Shown: in pieces, positions 8,889 to 18,062 of the stretch
Layout: every line of letters begins with the position of its first letter
How positions within the stretch are numbered: position 1 is the stretch's first letter
NCBI RefSeq assembly: GCF_002205895.1
Contig: NZ_NJDE01000007.1
Coordinates: forward strand, 355,732-419,731
Reading direction: 5' to 3'
Source of the DNA: Saccharibacillus sp. O23
GTDB lineage: Bacteria > Bacillota > Bacilli > Paenibacillales > Paenibacillaceae
Length of the DNA: 64,000 bases
Position numbers and translations under genes: made by a program
The notes under the pieces: model-generated
What the model saw: the letters and a program-made list of their open reading frames with translations, nothing else
Told to the model about the DNA's origin: nothing
Databases searched by the model: none

Positions 8889-10649
8889 TTGAAAAAAGTC
8901 ATCAACAAACCGGAAGATCTGGTCATGGAAATGTGCAGCGGGCTCGTCCTTGCGCACCCCGAACTGGAATTCATGCAGAAATACAAAGTCATCAAGAAAA
9001 AAGACCTGAACGCCAGCAAAGTGACCCTGATCAGCGGAGGAGGCAGCGGCCACGAACCGGCGCACGCCGGCTTCGTCGGCAAAGGGATGCTCGACGCGGC
9101 CGTCTGCGGCGACGTGTTCGCTTCGCCTTCGCAGATTCAGGTGTACCAAGCGATCAAAGCGACCGCAAGCGAAAAAGGCACGCTGCTGATCATCAAAAAC
9201 TACAGCGGCGACATGATGAACTTCAAAAACGCCGCCCATCTGGCAAGCGAAGACGGCATCGAAGTCGATTACGTCCGCGTGGACGACGATATCGCGGTCG
9301 AAGACAGCCTCTATACCGTCGGACGCCGCGGCGTGGCGGGCACGGTGCTCGTGCATAAGATCGCGGGCGCCGCGGCCGAAGAAGGCCGCAGCTTGGCGGA
9401 AGTGAAAGCGGCGGCCGAGAAAGCCGCGGCCAACGTGCGCAGCATCGGCTTCGCGCTGACGTCCTGCACGGTGCCGGCCAAAGGCACGCCGACGTTCAAG
9501 CTCGGCGAAGACGAGATCGAATACGGCGTCGGCATCCACGGCGAGCCGGGCATCCGCCGCGAGAAGATGGTGACGGCCGACGAACTGGCGGCGCATACCG
9601 TCTCCGACCTGATCCGCGACATGAAGCTCCAAGGCGGCGACGGCGAAGAGATCGCCCTGCTGGTCAACGGCTTCGGCGCGACTCCGCTGCAAGAACTGTA
9701 TCTGTTCAATCACGCGGTTACGCGCGAGCTGACGGAGAAGAACGTCAAGATCAACCGCACGTTCGTCGGCAACTACATGACGAGCATCGACATGGCGGGC
9801 ATCTCGGTCACGTTCATGAAATTGGACGACGAGTTGAAAGCTCTGCTGTCGAGCGAGAGCGATACGCCGGCGTTCAAAGTGTCCGGACCGGTCGTGCAGC
9901 CAGCTTACGAAGAACTGCGCCGCTCCGGCGCGGAAGACCTCCCGGCTTCTTTCAAAGTCGAGACGCCGGAAGAATACGCGCAAGTATCGGGCGACAAGAT
10001 TACCCGCGACAATATGGTCTACCTGATCGACAAGATGAGCGAAGTCATCATCGAGAACGAGATTCCGTTCTGCGATCTCGATTCGCACGCGGGCGACGGC
10101 GACTTCGGCATGAGCGTCGCCAAAGGCTTCAAGCAGCTCAAGCGCGAATGGAAAGACATTCTCGCCCACGACGATCAATCGATCGGCGGCTTCCTGCACG
10201 AGTGCTCGCTCGTGATCATGGAATACTGCGGCGGCGCTTCCGGCCCGATCTGGGGTTCCGCGTTCCGCGCGGCCGGACGTTCGGCCGGAGAGAAGACGGA
10301 ACTGAACGTCTCCGAGTTCGCGGAGCTGATGCAGGCCGCGGTGGCCGGCATCCAATCGACCGGCGAGCGGTCGTTCGGCCGCGGGGCGGTCGTCGGCGAC
10401 AAGACGCTGATCGACGCGCTGGTACCGTGCGCGGATTCGTGGACGGCGAGCGCGGCTGCCGGAGACGACGTCAAGACGGCGTTCGCCAAAGGCGCGGAAG
10501 CGGCCGCGGCCGGCGCGAAGAAGACGGAGGAGATCGTGGCGCGGATGGGCCGCGCGGGTACGGTCGGCGAACGCAGCATCGGGTATCCGGATGCGGGCGC
10601 GCACGCGCTCGGCGTGATCTTCGCGGCGCTGTCGGACAGCTTGAAGTAA
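8889..10649 (+). CDS. Dihydroxyacetone kinase, DhaK-DhaL fusion (ATP-dependent type)
   Basis: 586 residues. Residues 1-330 are the substrate-binding DhaK domain: GGGSGHEPAHAG at 50-61, NYSGDMMNF near 104-112, and His217 in GIHGEPG, which would covalently hold dihydroxyacetone. Residues about 370-586 are the nucleotide-binding DhaL domain with the Mg-binding DLDSHAGDGDFG (396-407). Fused K-L chains use ATP rather than the PTS. The product is dihydroxyacetone phosphate for glycolysis. TTG start with AGGAGG 9 nt upstream. Cotranscribed with gldA and ended by a strong terminator. Confidence 0.95.
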   Translation: MKKVINKPEDLVMEMCSGLVLAHPELEFMQKYKVIKKKDLNASKVTLISGGGSGHEPAHAGFVGKGMLDAAVCGDVFASPSQIQVYQAIKATASEKGTLLIIKNYSGDMMNFKNAAHLASEDGIEVDYVRVDDDIAVEDSLYTVGRRGVAGTVLVHKIAGAAAEEGRSLAEVKAAAEKAAANVRSIGFALTSCTVPAKGTPTFKLGEDEIEYGVGIHGEPGIRREKMVTADELAAHTVSDLIRDMKLQGGDGEEIALLVNGFGATPLQELYLFNHAVTRELTEKNVKINRTFVGNYMTSIDMAGISVTFMKLDDELKALLSSESDTPAFKVSGPVVQPAYEELRRSGAEDLPASFKVETPEEYAQVSGDKITRDNMVYLIDKMSEVIIENEIPFCDLDSHAGDGDFGMSVAKGFKQLKREWKDILAHDDQSIGGFLHECSLVIMEYCGGASGPIWGSAFRAAGRSAGEKTELNVSEFAELMQAAVAGIQSTGERSFGRGAVVGDKTLIDALVPCADSWTASAAAGDDVKTAFAKGAEAAAAGAKKTEEIVARMGRAGTVGERSIGYPDAGAHALGVIFAALSDSLK

Positions 10650-10831
10650 GTTGAGTTTCGAAGCATCGAGACGGTCTAGGTTCGGGATGCCGCTGTAGGC
10701 GGCACCCGGTCTTCGGCCTTAAGCCATCGGCAGGAAACGGCAGGCGGAACGAAATCGGCTGACCGGCTTTTTGCCCTGCGCGAATGATCGCGGAAGCGGC
10801 GTTCCGATAACGGATTCGCCCTCCGCGCGGC

Positions 10832-10873
10832 AAGCTTCTTCCCCCGGCATAAGCCGGGGAAGGGAGCTTTTAT
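10832..10873 (+). terminator. Strong terminator downstream of dhaKL
   Basis: A long stem built on TTCCCCCGGC/GCCGGGGAAG with AAGCT/AGCTT extension and an ATAA loop, followed by TTTTAT. It lies about 180 nt after the dhaKL stop. The rest of the 315-nt gap before the next gene holds no reading frame I can support. Confidence 0.8.
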
Positions 10874-10964
10874 GCGAAGTGACGGTTCAAATTTTCTTAT
10901 CTTTATTTTGAACATTTCTTATTTCCATGATACTGATGCGACATCGTCGCGGGGAGACACAAGC

Positions 10965-13094
10965 GTGAAAACCTTATCCAACCTGTTCAAGAAGCCGGCC
11001 GGCCTGCTGGCTCTGTCCCTGGTGTTGATCGTAGTCGGCAGTTTGCTGGCCGGCATGTTCAATACCTCTTTCTACAAAGTGAACGTCAAAGAAATTTCGT
11101 TCAAAGCCGATCACGGCACGCTGCACGGCCTGCTCTATATGCCGAAAGGCGCCGGCCCCGAAGATCCCCGCCCGGTCATCGTGACCACGCACGGTTATCT
11201 CAATACCAAAGAAATGCAGGACGCGCCGGCGATCGAGATGTCGAGACGCGGCTACATCGTTCTGGCGCTGGATATGTACGACCACGGCGATTCCCGTTGG
11301 GACGGCGATATCAAGGTCGGCGAACAGTTCTCGACGTTCTGGATCTACTCCCAATTCGACGCGGCCAAATACATGTATCAACAGCCGTACACGAAAAAAG
11401 ACGACAAAGGCAACGCGTACCTCGCGGTCAGCGGACACTCGATGGGCGGCTTCTCCACGCTGCTCGCCATGTACATGGACGAGATGAACTCGCTTCAAGC
11501 CGGTTACCGGATGATCTACACCGGCATCTCGGTCGGCTCCGACTATTCGTACGCCGCGGCCGTCGCGCCGCAGGACCAACTCACGGCCGCTTACGGCAGC
11601 CGCATGGTCGGCATGGTCGCGGGCCATTACGACGAATTTTTCTTCAACAAATCGGACGAAGAGAAGACCGCCGCGGAAAAAGCGATCGTCGGCACGGTCA
11701 TGCACAAAGACTTCGCCAAAACGCTGTCGGGCCGCGCGTTCCTCGGACTCGGCGCGGACAGCTCCGAACAGGCGCAGCAGGGCAAATATTACACCGTCGA
11801 TTCCGGCGAAGTGAAAGTGAAAGATCAAGTCGTGCGTCCTTCGCAGACGGGCGAACGGATCATCTACACGCCGAACCAGACGCACCCGTGGAACCATTTC
11901 TCCCCGGAAACGACGGGTTACCTGATCGATTTCTACACTCATGCGTTCCAAGGCGTCACGGCGCCTAGCCAAGTCGACGCCAATTTGTCTTCCGGCAATC
12001 AGATCTGGTGGCTCAAAGAAGCGTTCAACTTCGTCGCCATGATCGGCTTCTTCCTGCTGATCGTACCGATGTCGGCGCTGCTGCTTCGTCTGCCGTTCTT
12101 GAAGCAGGCCGTGACGAACGTCACCGCTCCGCTCGCCAAGCCGCTCGGAGGCGGACAGAAAGCCGCTTATTGGATCGCGGTCGTGTTCAGCGCGTTGATC
12201 CCGGCGATTCTGTTCCCGACCCTGATGGACAAGCAGCCCGGCGGTCTGCATACGCTGACGATCATCGCCATCGTTCTGCTGGCTTTGTCGGTCGTCGCGG
12301 CCGTGATCGGCTTCGCGCGCTCCGGCAGCTCGCCGGCTATGCGCCACGTCGGAATCGGCGGCTTGATTCTGGCGGTCGTATCCGCGGTCATGTGGGTGCT
12401 GTTCGCCAAAGCGGAAGGCATCGCGCCGCTCAGTCCGTTCTTCAACGAACCGACGACCAACCAGATCGTCTACTGGGCGCTCGTGTCCGCTTCGATCACG
12501 GCGTTCATCACGTTCGCGTTCTACTACTTCAATAAGAAACATTCGGGAGCAAGCTTCGCCGATTACGGCATCAGCTTGAAGCCTTCCGCCATTCTCGCGA
12601 GCCTGTGCACGGCGGTCATCGCCGTCGTCGTCGGCTACCTGCTGCTGTTCGCGGTGCAGGCGATCTTCGGCACGGACTTCCGGATCTGGACGTTCGCGGT
12701 CCGCACGTTCACGTTGGAGCATTTCGTAACGGCGCTGCGCTACATGCCGCTGTTCCTGATCTACTACTTCGTCAGCGCGGTCGCGCTGAACGCCGATACG
12801 CGTTCCCGCAAAGGCGGCTACTGGCTCGCGATCTTCCTGAACGTGGGCGGTCTGATCATCTGGCTGATCGCGCAGTACGGTCTGGACTTCGCTCGCGGCG
12901 TCGCGCTGTACCCGGCCCAAGCGCTCAACGGCATCCTGTTGTTCGCGCTCGTACCGGTGCTGATCATCGCCGCGATCTATGCGCGCAAGCTGTTCGAGAA
13001 AACGAACAACGTCTGGCTGCCGGCTTTCGTGAACACGATCTTGTTCACGATGGTGACGGTCGCCAACACGGTCATGTTCTGGAATCTCGTATAA
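10965..13094 (+). CDS. Membrane-anchored alpha/beta hydrolase with polytopic C-terminal domain
   Basis: 709 residues. A first membrane segment (about 12-31) is followed by an extracytoplasmic alpha/beta hydrolase domain (40-345) with HGYLN for the oxyanion site and the nucleophile Ser159 in GHSMGG. TPNQTHPWNHFSPE is the likely catalytic histidine loop. From about residue 365 to the end there are roughly ten hydrophobic helices. The reaction is unknown; an esterase or peptidase acting at the membrane face is plausible. The GTG at 10965 is preferred (GGGGAGA 8-9 nt upstream), because an upstream in-frame ATG at 10872 overlaps the preceding terminator. Confidence 0.75.
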   Translation: MKTLSNLFKKPAGLLALSLVLIVVGSLLAGMFNTSFYKVNVKEISFKADHGTLHGLLYMPKGAGPEDPRPVIVTTHGYLNTKEMQDAPAIEMSRRGYIVLALDMYDHGDSRWDGDIKVGEQFSTFWIYSQFDAAKYMYQQPYTKKDDKGNAYLAVSGHSMGGFSTLLAMYMDEMNSLQAGYRMIYTGISVGSDYSYAAAVAPQDQLTAAYGSRMVGMVAGHYDEFFFNKSDEEKTAAEKAIVGTVMHKDFAKTLSGRAFLGLGADSSEQAQQGKYYTVDSGEVKVKDQVVRPSQTGERIIYTPNQTHPWNHFSPETTGYLIDFYTHAFQGVTAPSQVDANLSSGNQIWWLKEAFNFVAMIGFFLLIVPMSALLLRLPFLKQAVTNVTAPLAKPLGGGQKAAYWIAVVFSALIPAILFPTLMDKQPGGLHTLTIIAIVLLALSVVAAVIGFARSGSSPAMRHVGIGGLILAVVSAVMWVLFAKAEGIAPLSPFFNEPTTNQIVYWALVSASITAFITFAFYYFNKKHSGASFADYGISLKPSAILASLCTAVIAVVVGYLLLFAVQAIFGTDFRIWTFAVRTFTLEHFVTALRYMPLFLIYYFVSAVALNADTRSRKGGYWLAIFLNVGGLIIWLIAQYGLDFARGVALYPAQALNGILLFALVPVLIIAAIYARKLFEKTNNVWLPAFVNTILFTMVTVANTVMFWNLV

Positions 13095-13138
13095 ACATTG
13101 CGCGATTTCCTTCCCGCTCGGGAAGCAAGCTTTACTCA

Positions 13139-13170
13139 AGCCGTCGGAATTTCGGTTCCGGCGGCTTTTT
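13139..13170 (+). terminator. Terminator after the membrane hydrolase gene
   Basis: GCCGTCGGAA and TTCCGGCGGC pair around TTTCGG, followed by TTTTT. Confidence 0.8.
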
Positions 13171-13259
13171 CGCGCGCATCTCTAAATAAAGCTTCCGAAA
13201 AAACAGATATATGAAGAGACAGGGCAAGGAACGAGTACTTACACAGCGAGGGAAAACGA

Positions 13260-15074
13260 ATGAGAAAAATGCTGAGCGATCTGCTCGGAGGCCGAAAGTT
13301 CGTCGGCTCCGGCCTGATCAAGATGAATATCTGGTTTATGCTGGTCTTTATATTGAACGTCTCGCTCGGCTTCGGCTATCTGGTCCATACCGTGAAGACG
13401 GACTATCAGCAGGTGCGGCAGGCCGCCGATCTGCGGATTCAACTGCTGTCGCTGGAGAACGCTCTGGTCGATCAGGAGACCGGGCAGCGGGGCTACCTGC
13501 TGACCGGCAATAACGAATTTCTGGAGCCGTTCGACCGCGGTATGCAGAAGTACGCCGAAATGTCCGCCATTCTTCTGGACGGAGCCGCGACGGTCGACGA
13601 GCATCCCGGTTTCGGAACCCAGATCAAAGCGCTGATCGAGATGGGGTCGAACTGGAAAATAGAATACGGCGATGCTCAAGTGCGCAAAGTGATGTCCGGC
13701 GGTTCGATCACGGAGACGGAACTTTTGCGAAGCAAGCGGCAGTTCGACGAATTCCGATCCGAAGAAGCCGAAGCGCTGAAGGTCGTCGAGCGGCTTCGCG
13801 ACGAGCGCCGGACCACGATGCTGCATAATCTGACGTATCTGTTCGCTGCCGTGGGCTGCGTTTTTATCGTGGTGCAGTTCTTCATGCTGTATTTTCTTCA
13901 AAAAGGGCTTACCCGCATCACGCTGCCGATCATTCAGCTGGACCGTGCCGTCGCTTCTTACGAATCCGGCAATATCCGCTCCAAGCTTCCGGCTTACCGC
14001 GAAGACAACGAGATCGGCCGTTTGGTGGAAAATTTCCGTTTGATGCACGAAGAGATGGAACGCGAGAAAAACGTATTGACAGAAACCTACCGTTTGATCA
14101 ATATGCTTAATCAAACGCGCGGCTTGGACGAAGCTTATCAAGTCACGTTGGAGTCGATTTCTTCGCTTGTCGAATGCGAACGGGTATCGGTCATCACGCA
14201 GAACGAAATCCGCGGATTTTCGATCAAGGCGCTGCTGTACCGAGGAGCGTTCACTCGTCAGGAAACGCCGCTGAGCGGAGAAGAGGAAGACGTTTACGAT
14301 CTGCTGCGCGGAGGCTTCTCGATGATTCATGCCGATTGGTCGAAGTACCGGGCCAAAGGTTCGATTACCGACCAGCTTTTCGAGAGCGGCATCCGCTCGT
14401 CCATGCATATCATCTTGAGAAAAGAAGCCCGGATCTTCGGGGTGCTCAATCTGATGTCCGAAAAAGCGGATTCGTTCTCGCAGCAGGACAAAGAGCGGCT
14501 GGAACTGTTGGCTCCGATGATCGTGACCGCGCTGGATAACGCGACCGAGACGACGCGAATCCGGGCGATGGCGCATCATGACGGCTTGACGGGAATCTGG
14601 AACCGGAGATATTTCGAAGAATCGTTGGAGAATCTGATGTTATCGCAAGAACGCGATTCCGATCCGGACAAGCAGCCGTTCAGCTTGATCCTGCTGGACG
14701 TGGACCGCTTCAAATTATTCAACGATACCTGGGGGCATTCGGAAGGCGATCTGGTGTTGAAGCATCTGGCTGCCCTGCTTGAGGAATGCGTAAGGCCCGA
14801 AGATATTCCGGCGCGGTTCGGAGGCGAAGAGTTCGCCGTGCTGCTGCCGCGTACGGGAACGGAAGAAGCGAAAACGATCGCCGAACGAATCCGCGGCGAA
14901 TTGGAAGCCAACTCGCCTTCGCGCCAATACAAGGTGACGGCGAGTCTGGGAGTCGCGGAATGGGAAGACGGATTCGATCGGCAGCGATTGATCGAGTTCG
15001 CCGACCGCGCTTTGTATCAAGCCAAAGAAGACGGCCGCAATCGGGTCGTCGATTCCCGGACGCTGCGCGCGTAA
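13260..15074 (+). CDS. Diguanylate cyclase with CHASE3, HAMP and GAF domains
   Basis: 604 residues. Membrane helix near 24-43, an extracellular CHASE3-type domain (about 50-180, with ENALVDQETGQRGYLLTG), a second helix near 188-212, HAMP (213-265), GAF (about 280-440) and GGDEF (445-604). The active-site motif is GGEEF and an RPED five residues before it fits the RxxD inhibitory site, so feedback by c-di-GMP is likely. It makes c-di-GMP from two GTP at the inner membrane face. Monocistronic between two terminators. The ATG at 13260 follows a purine-rich GCGAGGGAAAA. Confidence 0.92.
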   Translation: MRKMLSDLLGGRKFVGSGLIKMNIWFMLVFILNVSLGFGYLVHTVKTDYQQVRQAADLRIQLLSLENALVDQETGQRGYLLTGNNEFLEPFDRGMQKYAEMSAILLDGAATVDEHPGFGTQIKALIEMGSNWKIEYGDAQVRKVMSGGSITETELLRSKRQFDEFRSEEAEALKVVERLRDERRTTMLHNLTYLFAAVGCVFIVVQFFMLYFLQKGLTRITLPIIQLDRAVASYESGNIRSKLPAYREDNEIGRLVENFRLMHEEMEREKNVLTETYRLINMLNQTRGLDEAYQVTLESISSLVECERVSVITQNEIRGFSIKALLYRGAFTRQETPLSGEEEDVYDLLRGGFSMIHADWSKYRAKGSITDQLFESGIRSSMHIILRKEARIFGVLNLMSEKADSFSQQDKERLELLAPMIVTALDNATETTRIRAMAHHDGLTGIWNRRYFEESLENLMLSQERDSDPDKQPFSLILLDVDRFKLFNDTWGHSEGDLVLKHLAALLEECVRPEDIPARFGGEEFAVLLPRTGTEEAKTIAERIRGELEANSPSRQYKVTASLGVAEWEDGFDRQRLIEFADRALYQAKEDGRNRVVDSRTLRA

Positions 15075-15171
15075 GATTCGACCCGAGCCGCGGCTTCCCG
15101 GCGCCGCGCCGACGGCGATCGAGAGATGCTTCGGCGCTCGGGAAATGCGGGAGCCGAACATACGAAGACAG

Positions 15172-15203
15172 AAAAGGCAGCCTCGACGGGCTGCCTTTTC
15201 TGC
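15172..15203 (+). terminator. Terminator after the diguanylate cyclase gene
   Basis: AAAAGGCAGCC and GGCTGCCTTTT are perfect 11-nt arms with a short loop and a T-run. Confidence 0.85.
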
Positions 15204-15223
15204 ATGGAACGGAGCAGGTTCCG

Positions 15224-15246
15224 AAGCGTTTTACGGAAAACGTTTG
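15224..15246. promoter_or_regulatory. Palindromic operator candidate upstream of the GH42 gene
   Basis: CGTTTTACGGAAAACG (15227-15242) has perfect 6-bp arms and partly symmetric flanks (AAG and TTTG). It lies about 75 nt before the beta-galactosidase start. A LacI- or AraC-type regulator would suit, but none is adjacent. Confidence 0.4.
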
Positions 15247-15319
15247 CGGCAGGGGAAGGGATCGATGCGGCAATCTCGAATCTTTAAGCCATGAACCGAA
15301 TGGGAGAGGGGTCGACATC

Positions 15320-17362
15320 ATGACACAGCCGCAGCCAAACAAGTCGTACGAGAACGTCCGGATGGGCGTCGATTATTACCCGGAGCATTGGGACGAAGAG
15401 ATGTGGGAAAAAGATATCGCGCTGATGAAAAGCTCGGGCGTGGCGGTCGTTCGCGTCGGCGAATTCGCTTGGAGCCGCATGGAACCGCGCGACGGCGAAT
15501 TCGAGTTCGGATGGCTCGACCGGGCGCTGGATCTGTTCGCCCGTTACGGCATCGACGTCGTGATCGGCACGCCGACGCATACGCCGCCGAGATGGCTGAC
15601 GGCCAAGCATCCCGACGTGCTGCCGATCCTGCCGAGCGGAGCCGTATATCAACCGGGCGTGCGCGGTCATCGCTGCTTCAACAGCCGTTCGCTGCGTCAT
15701 TACGGCGAACGGCTGATCGGCAGGCTGGCCGAACGTTACGCGAAGCATCCGGCCGTCGTCGGCTGGCAGACGGACAACGAATTCGGCATGCTCGACAGCC
15801 AGAGCGCGCAGGCGGCCGAAGATTTCCGCGATTGGGTCTACCGCAAATACGGCACGCTGGACAATCTGAACCGCGAATGGGGCACGGTCGTGTGGAGCGG
15901 GGAATATTCGGAGTGGAGCGAGGTCACGCCTCCGCTCGGCGGATCGCCTTATCAGAACCCGTCGTTCCTGCTCGACTTCGCGCGCTTCCAATGGGAAACG
16001 GTCGCGGATTTCCAGAACGGGCAGATCGCCGCGATCCGCGCGCATTGTCCGGATCATTTCGTCACGCATAACTTCCACAGCTATCCGCAGCGGCTGGATC
16101 TGTACAAAGTCGGCGAAGCGTTGGACTTCGCTTCTTTCGACTACTATCCGAACACGTCGCCGGACAAAGCGGCGACGTCGCCTTACAGCGGCGCGCTGTC
16201 GCTCGACGCGACGCGCGGCGTCAAACGCCGGAACTTCTGGATCATGGAGCAGCTCAGCGGCTCTCCGGGGGCTTGGATGCCGATGTGGCGCATGCCGCAG
16301 CCCGGTTATATCCGGGCTTACGTCTGGCAGGCGATCGCCCGCGGCGCGGACACGGTCGTGCATTTCCGCTGGCGAAGCGCTCATATCGGCGCGGAGCAGT
16401 TCTGGCACGGCTTGATCGACCACAGCAACGTGCCGGGCCGCCGTTTGGCGGAATTCGCCGAGACGAGCGGCGAAGTTCGGCGGCTCGCTCCGCTGCTGGA
16501 AGGCACCTCGCCGGAAGCGCAGGTCGCGATTCTGATGTCGCACGAGCAGCTCGAAGCCCTTAGAATCCAGAAGCAGACGGACAATTTCGATTACTACGAG
16601 AATCTCAAAGAATATCACCGGGCGCTGACCAAGCTCGGGATCGGCTGCGACGTGATCGACTGGCGTCAGCCGCTGGACGGCTACCGCGTCGTCGTCGCGC
16701 CGCATTTGTACCTGCTGGACGACGAAGCGGCCGAACGGCTGTCGCGTTTCGCCGCCGACGGCGGCACGCTGCTGCTGACGGCGCGCACCGGGGTCAAGAA
16801 CCTGAACAACGTCTGCGTCATGCAGCCGCTGCCGGGACTGCTGGCCGACTGCGCGGGCGTCGCCGTGCGGGAATACGATCCGCTCGGCCGCGACGTGGTC
16901 CGGCTCGACGCGGAAGACGGCGAGCAGTACGCTTGCAGCCAATGGGCCGATATTCTCGATCCGGCCCCGGGCGGCCGGACGGAAGTGCTGGCCCGCTACG
17001 GCGGCCCGGTCTTCTTCGCCGGCGAAGCGGCGGTCACGCGCCACGCGTTCGGGCACGGGGAGACCTATTACCTCGGGACGCATCCCGAGGAAGAGTATCT
17101 GCGCGCGCTGCTGCTGCGCATCGCGCAGGAACGCGGCCTGCCGCACGCCGAAGGGCTGCCGGCCGGCGTGCAGGTGTCGGTCCGCGCCGGAGCGAGCGGC
17201 GCGTATCTGTTCGTGCTGAACCTGAGCCGCGAAACGCGCAGGTTCCGGCTCGGCGGCGCTTACGCCGAAGCGGCCGGCGGCGAAGGCCTGCTCGGCGGCA
17301 GGCGGCATAGCGGCGGAGAGCTGGAATTGAAGCCTTACGGGGTCGAGATCTTCCGGTTCTGA
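15320..17362 (+). CDS. Beta-galactosidase, glycoside hydrolase family 42
   Basis: 680 residues, the usual GH42 length. It opens with MGVDYYPEHWDEEMWEKD, the family signature. Glu154 in GWQTDNEFG is the acid/base and Glu310 in FWIMEQLSG the nucleophile of the TIM barrel. A trimerisation domain (about 390-600) and a small C-terminal beta domain follow. No signal peptide, so it acts in the cytoplasm on imported beta-galactosides. The ATG at 15320 has GGGAGAGGGG 8 nt upstream. An in-frame extension upstream overlaps the terminator and is rejected. No transporter is adjacent. Confidence 0.95.
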   Translation: MTQPQPNKSYENVRMGVDYYPEHWDEEMWEKDIALMKSSGVAVVRVGEFAWSRMEPRDGEFEFGWLDRALDLFARYGIDVVIGTPTHTPPRWLTAKHPDVLPILPSGAVYQPGVRGHRCFNSRSLRHYGERLIGRLAERYAKHPAVVGWQTDNEFGMLDSQSAQAAEDFRDWVYRKYGTLDNLNREWGTVVWSGEYSEWSEVTPPLGGSPYQNPSFLLDFARFQWETVADFQNGQIAAIRAHCPDHFVTHNFHSYPQRLDLYKVGEALDFASFDYYPNTSPDKAATSPYSGALSLDATRGVKRRNFWIMEQLSGSPGAWMPMWRMPQPGYIRAYVWQAIARGADTVVHFRWRSAHIGAEQFWHGLIDHSNVPGRRLAEFAETSGEVRRLAPLLEGTSPEAQVAILMSHEQLEALRIQKQTDNFDYYENLKEYHRALTKLGIGCDVIDWRQPLDGYRVVVAPHLYLLDDEAAERLSRFAADGGTLLLTARTGVKNLNNVCVMQPLPGLLADCAGVAVREYDPLGRDVVRLDAEDGEQYACSQWADILDPAPGGRTEVLARYGGPVFFAGEAAVTRHAFGHGETYYLGTHPEEEYLRALLLRIAQERGLPHAEGLPAGVQVSVRAGASGAYLFVLNLSRETRRFRLGGAYAEAAGGEGLLGGRRHSGGELELKPYGVEIFRF

Positions 17363-17544
17363 GGGACTAGGGACCGGAACGGCCGCTTAAGAACGGCCGG
17401 GCGTTAGGAGCAGGCTGGCCTTGAGGGCGGCATTCGAGGGTCCGGCGACGAACTCATGCGTTCGGAGCGGCAGTGGACGGGGGAATCCGGCAGAAGTTTG
17501 TTCCGTTAAAAGGCGGCTTGCCCTGCTTCCGCTGCCGCCGAACG

Positions 17545-17788
17545 CTAACGGAACGTCAATCCGTTAGAAGGCCTTTTTCGCCGGCTGCCGAATTCTAACG
17601 GAACGCAGCGACGCTTAGAAGCGGAAAAAGCGCCGAAACTGGCTCGAAATCTGCTTTTGATCCCTCTAAGCGTCATCTCGTTCCGTTAGAAATTGCGAAC
17701 GACGATATTTCCGCTCTAAGCGCCTCGCGGTTCCGTTAGAATTCCGGACGGCAGCATTTCGGCGCTGAGCGTCTTGCTCTTCCGTCAG
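17545..17788. repeat. Quartet intergenic repeat, locus A (five units)
   Basis: Five related 23-24-bp units at 17545-17567, 17595-17618, 17666-17689, 17716-17739 and 17765-17788. The first two begin CTAACGGA. The third and fourth end TCCGTTAG and are in inverted orientation. The fifth is a degenerate inverted unit. Unit starts are 50, 71, 50 and 49 nt apart, and the first four are symmetric about 17642. The 700-nt gap 17363-18062 otherwise holds no gene, apart from an AT-rich promoter zone at its end. Confidence 0.85.
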
Positions 17789-17894
17789 CATCGAGGGAAA
17801 TCCGGCGGCGCGGCGCCGACACGCTCCGGCAGCTTCAACAGGCGTTCCTGCTTGGTCGATGCTGCCGATCCGATGTCGCGATCGAGCTATTTTT

Positions 17895-17955
17895 AATAAA
17901 GTTTCTAACTTTATTTTTATTTTGCTATTGAAAATTTTAAATTAAAAGTAATAAT
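17895..17955 (+). promoter_or_regulatory. Promoter and operator candidate of the pirin operon
   Basis: A perfect 9-bp inverted repeat, AATAAAGTT and AACTTTATT separated by TCT (17895-17915). It lies 12 nt upstream of a plausible -35 TTGAAA (17928-17933) and, 16 nt on, an AATAAT -10. A repressor or activator site for the pirin genes is inferred; no regulator gene is adjacent. Confidence 0.4.
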
Positions 17956-18062
17956 AGAAAGAGAAGCGGAGTAGGCGCGATCGTTTGGCGATACCTTATT
18001 CGATCCCCGATGTCCGCTATCCGAATTCCGATGTCCACAATCAGAAAGGGGCTTTGCCAACC

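Noticed and set aside
8763..10604. Long minus-strand frame over dhaKL
   Set aside because: Mirror of a conserved gene; the composition is typical of antisense frames in high-GC coding DNA.
10974..13139. 721-codon minus-strand frame over the membrane hydrolase
   Set aside because: Composition dominated by Arg, Gln, Asp and His; antisense artefact.
14786..15319. N-terminal extension of the GH42 frame
   Set aside because: Overlaps the diguanylate cyclase gene and a terminator; the family signature begins at the ATG at 15320.
15284..17308. 674-codon minus-strand frame over GH42
   Set aside because: Antisense shadow with no motif.
17545..17788. CRISPR array
   Set aside because: Units are inverted in pairs, vary in sequence and spacing, and no cas genes are present.
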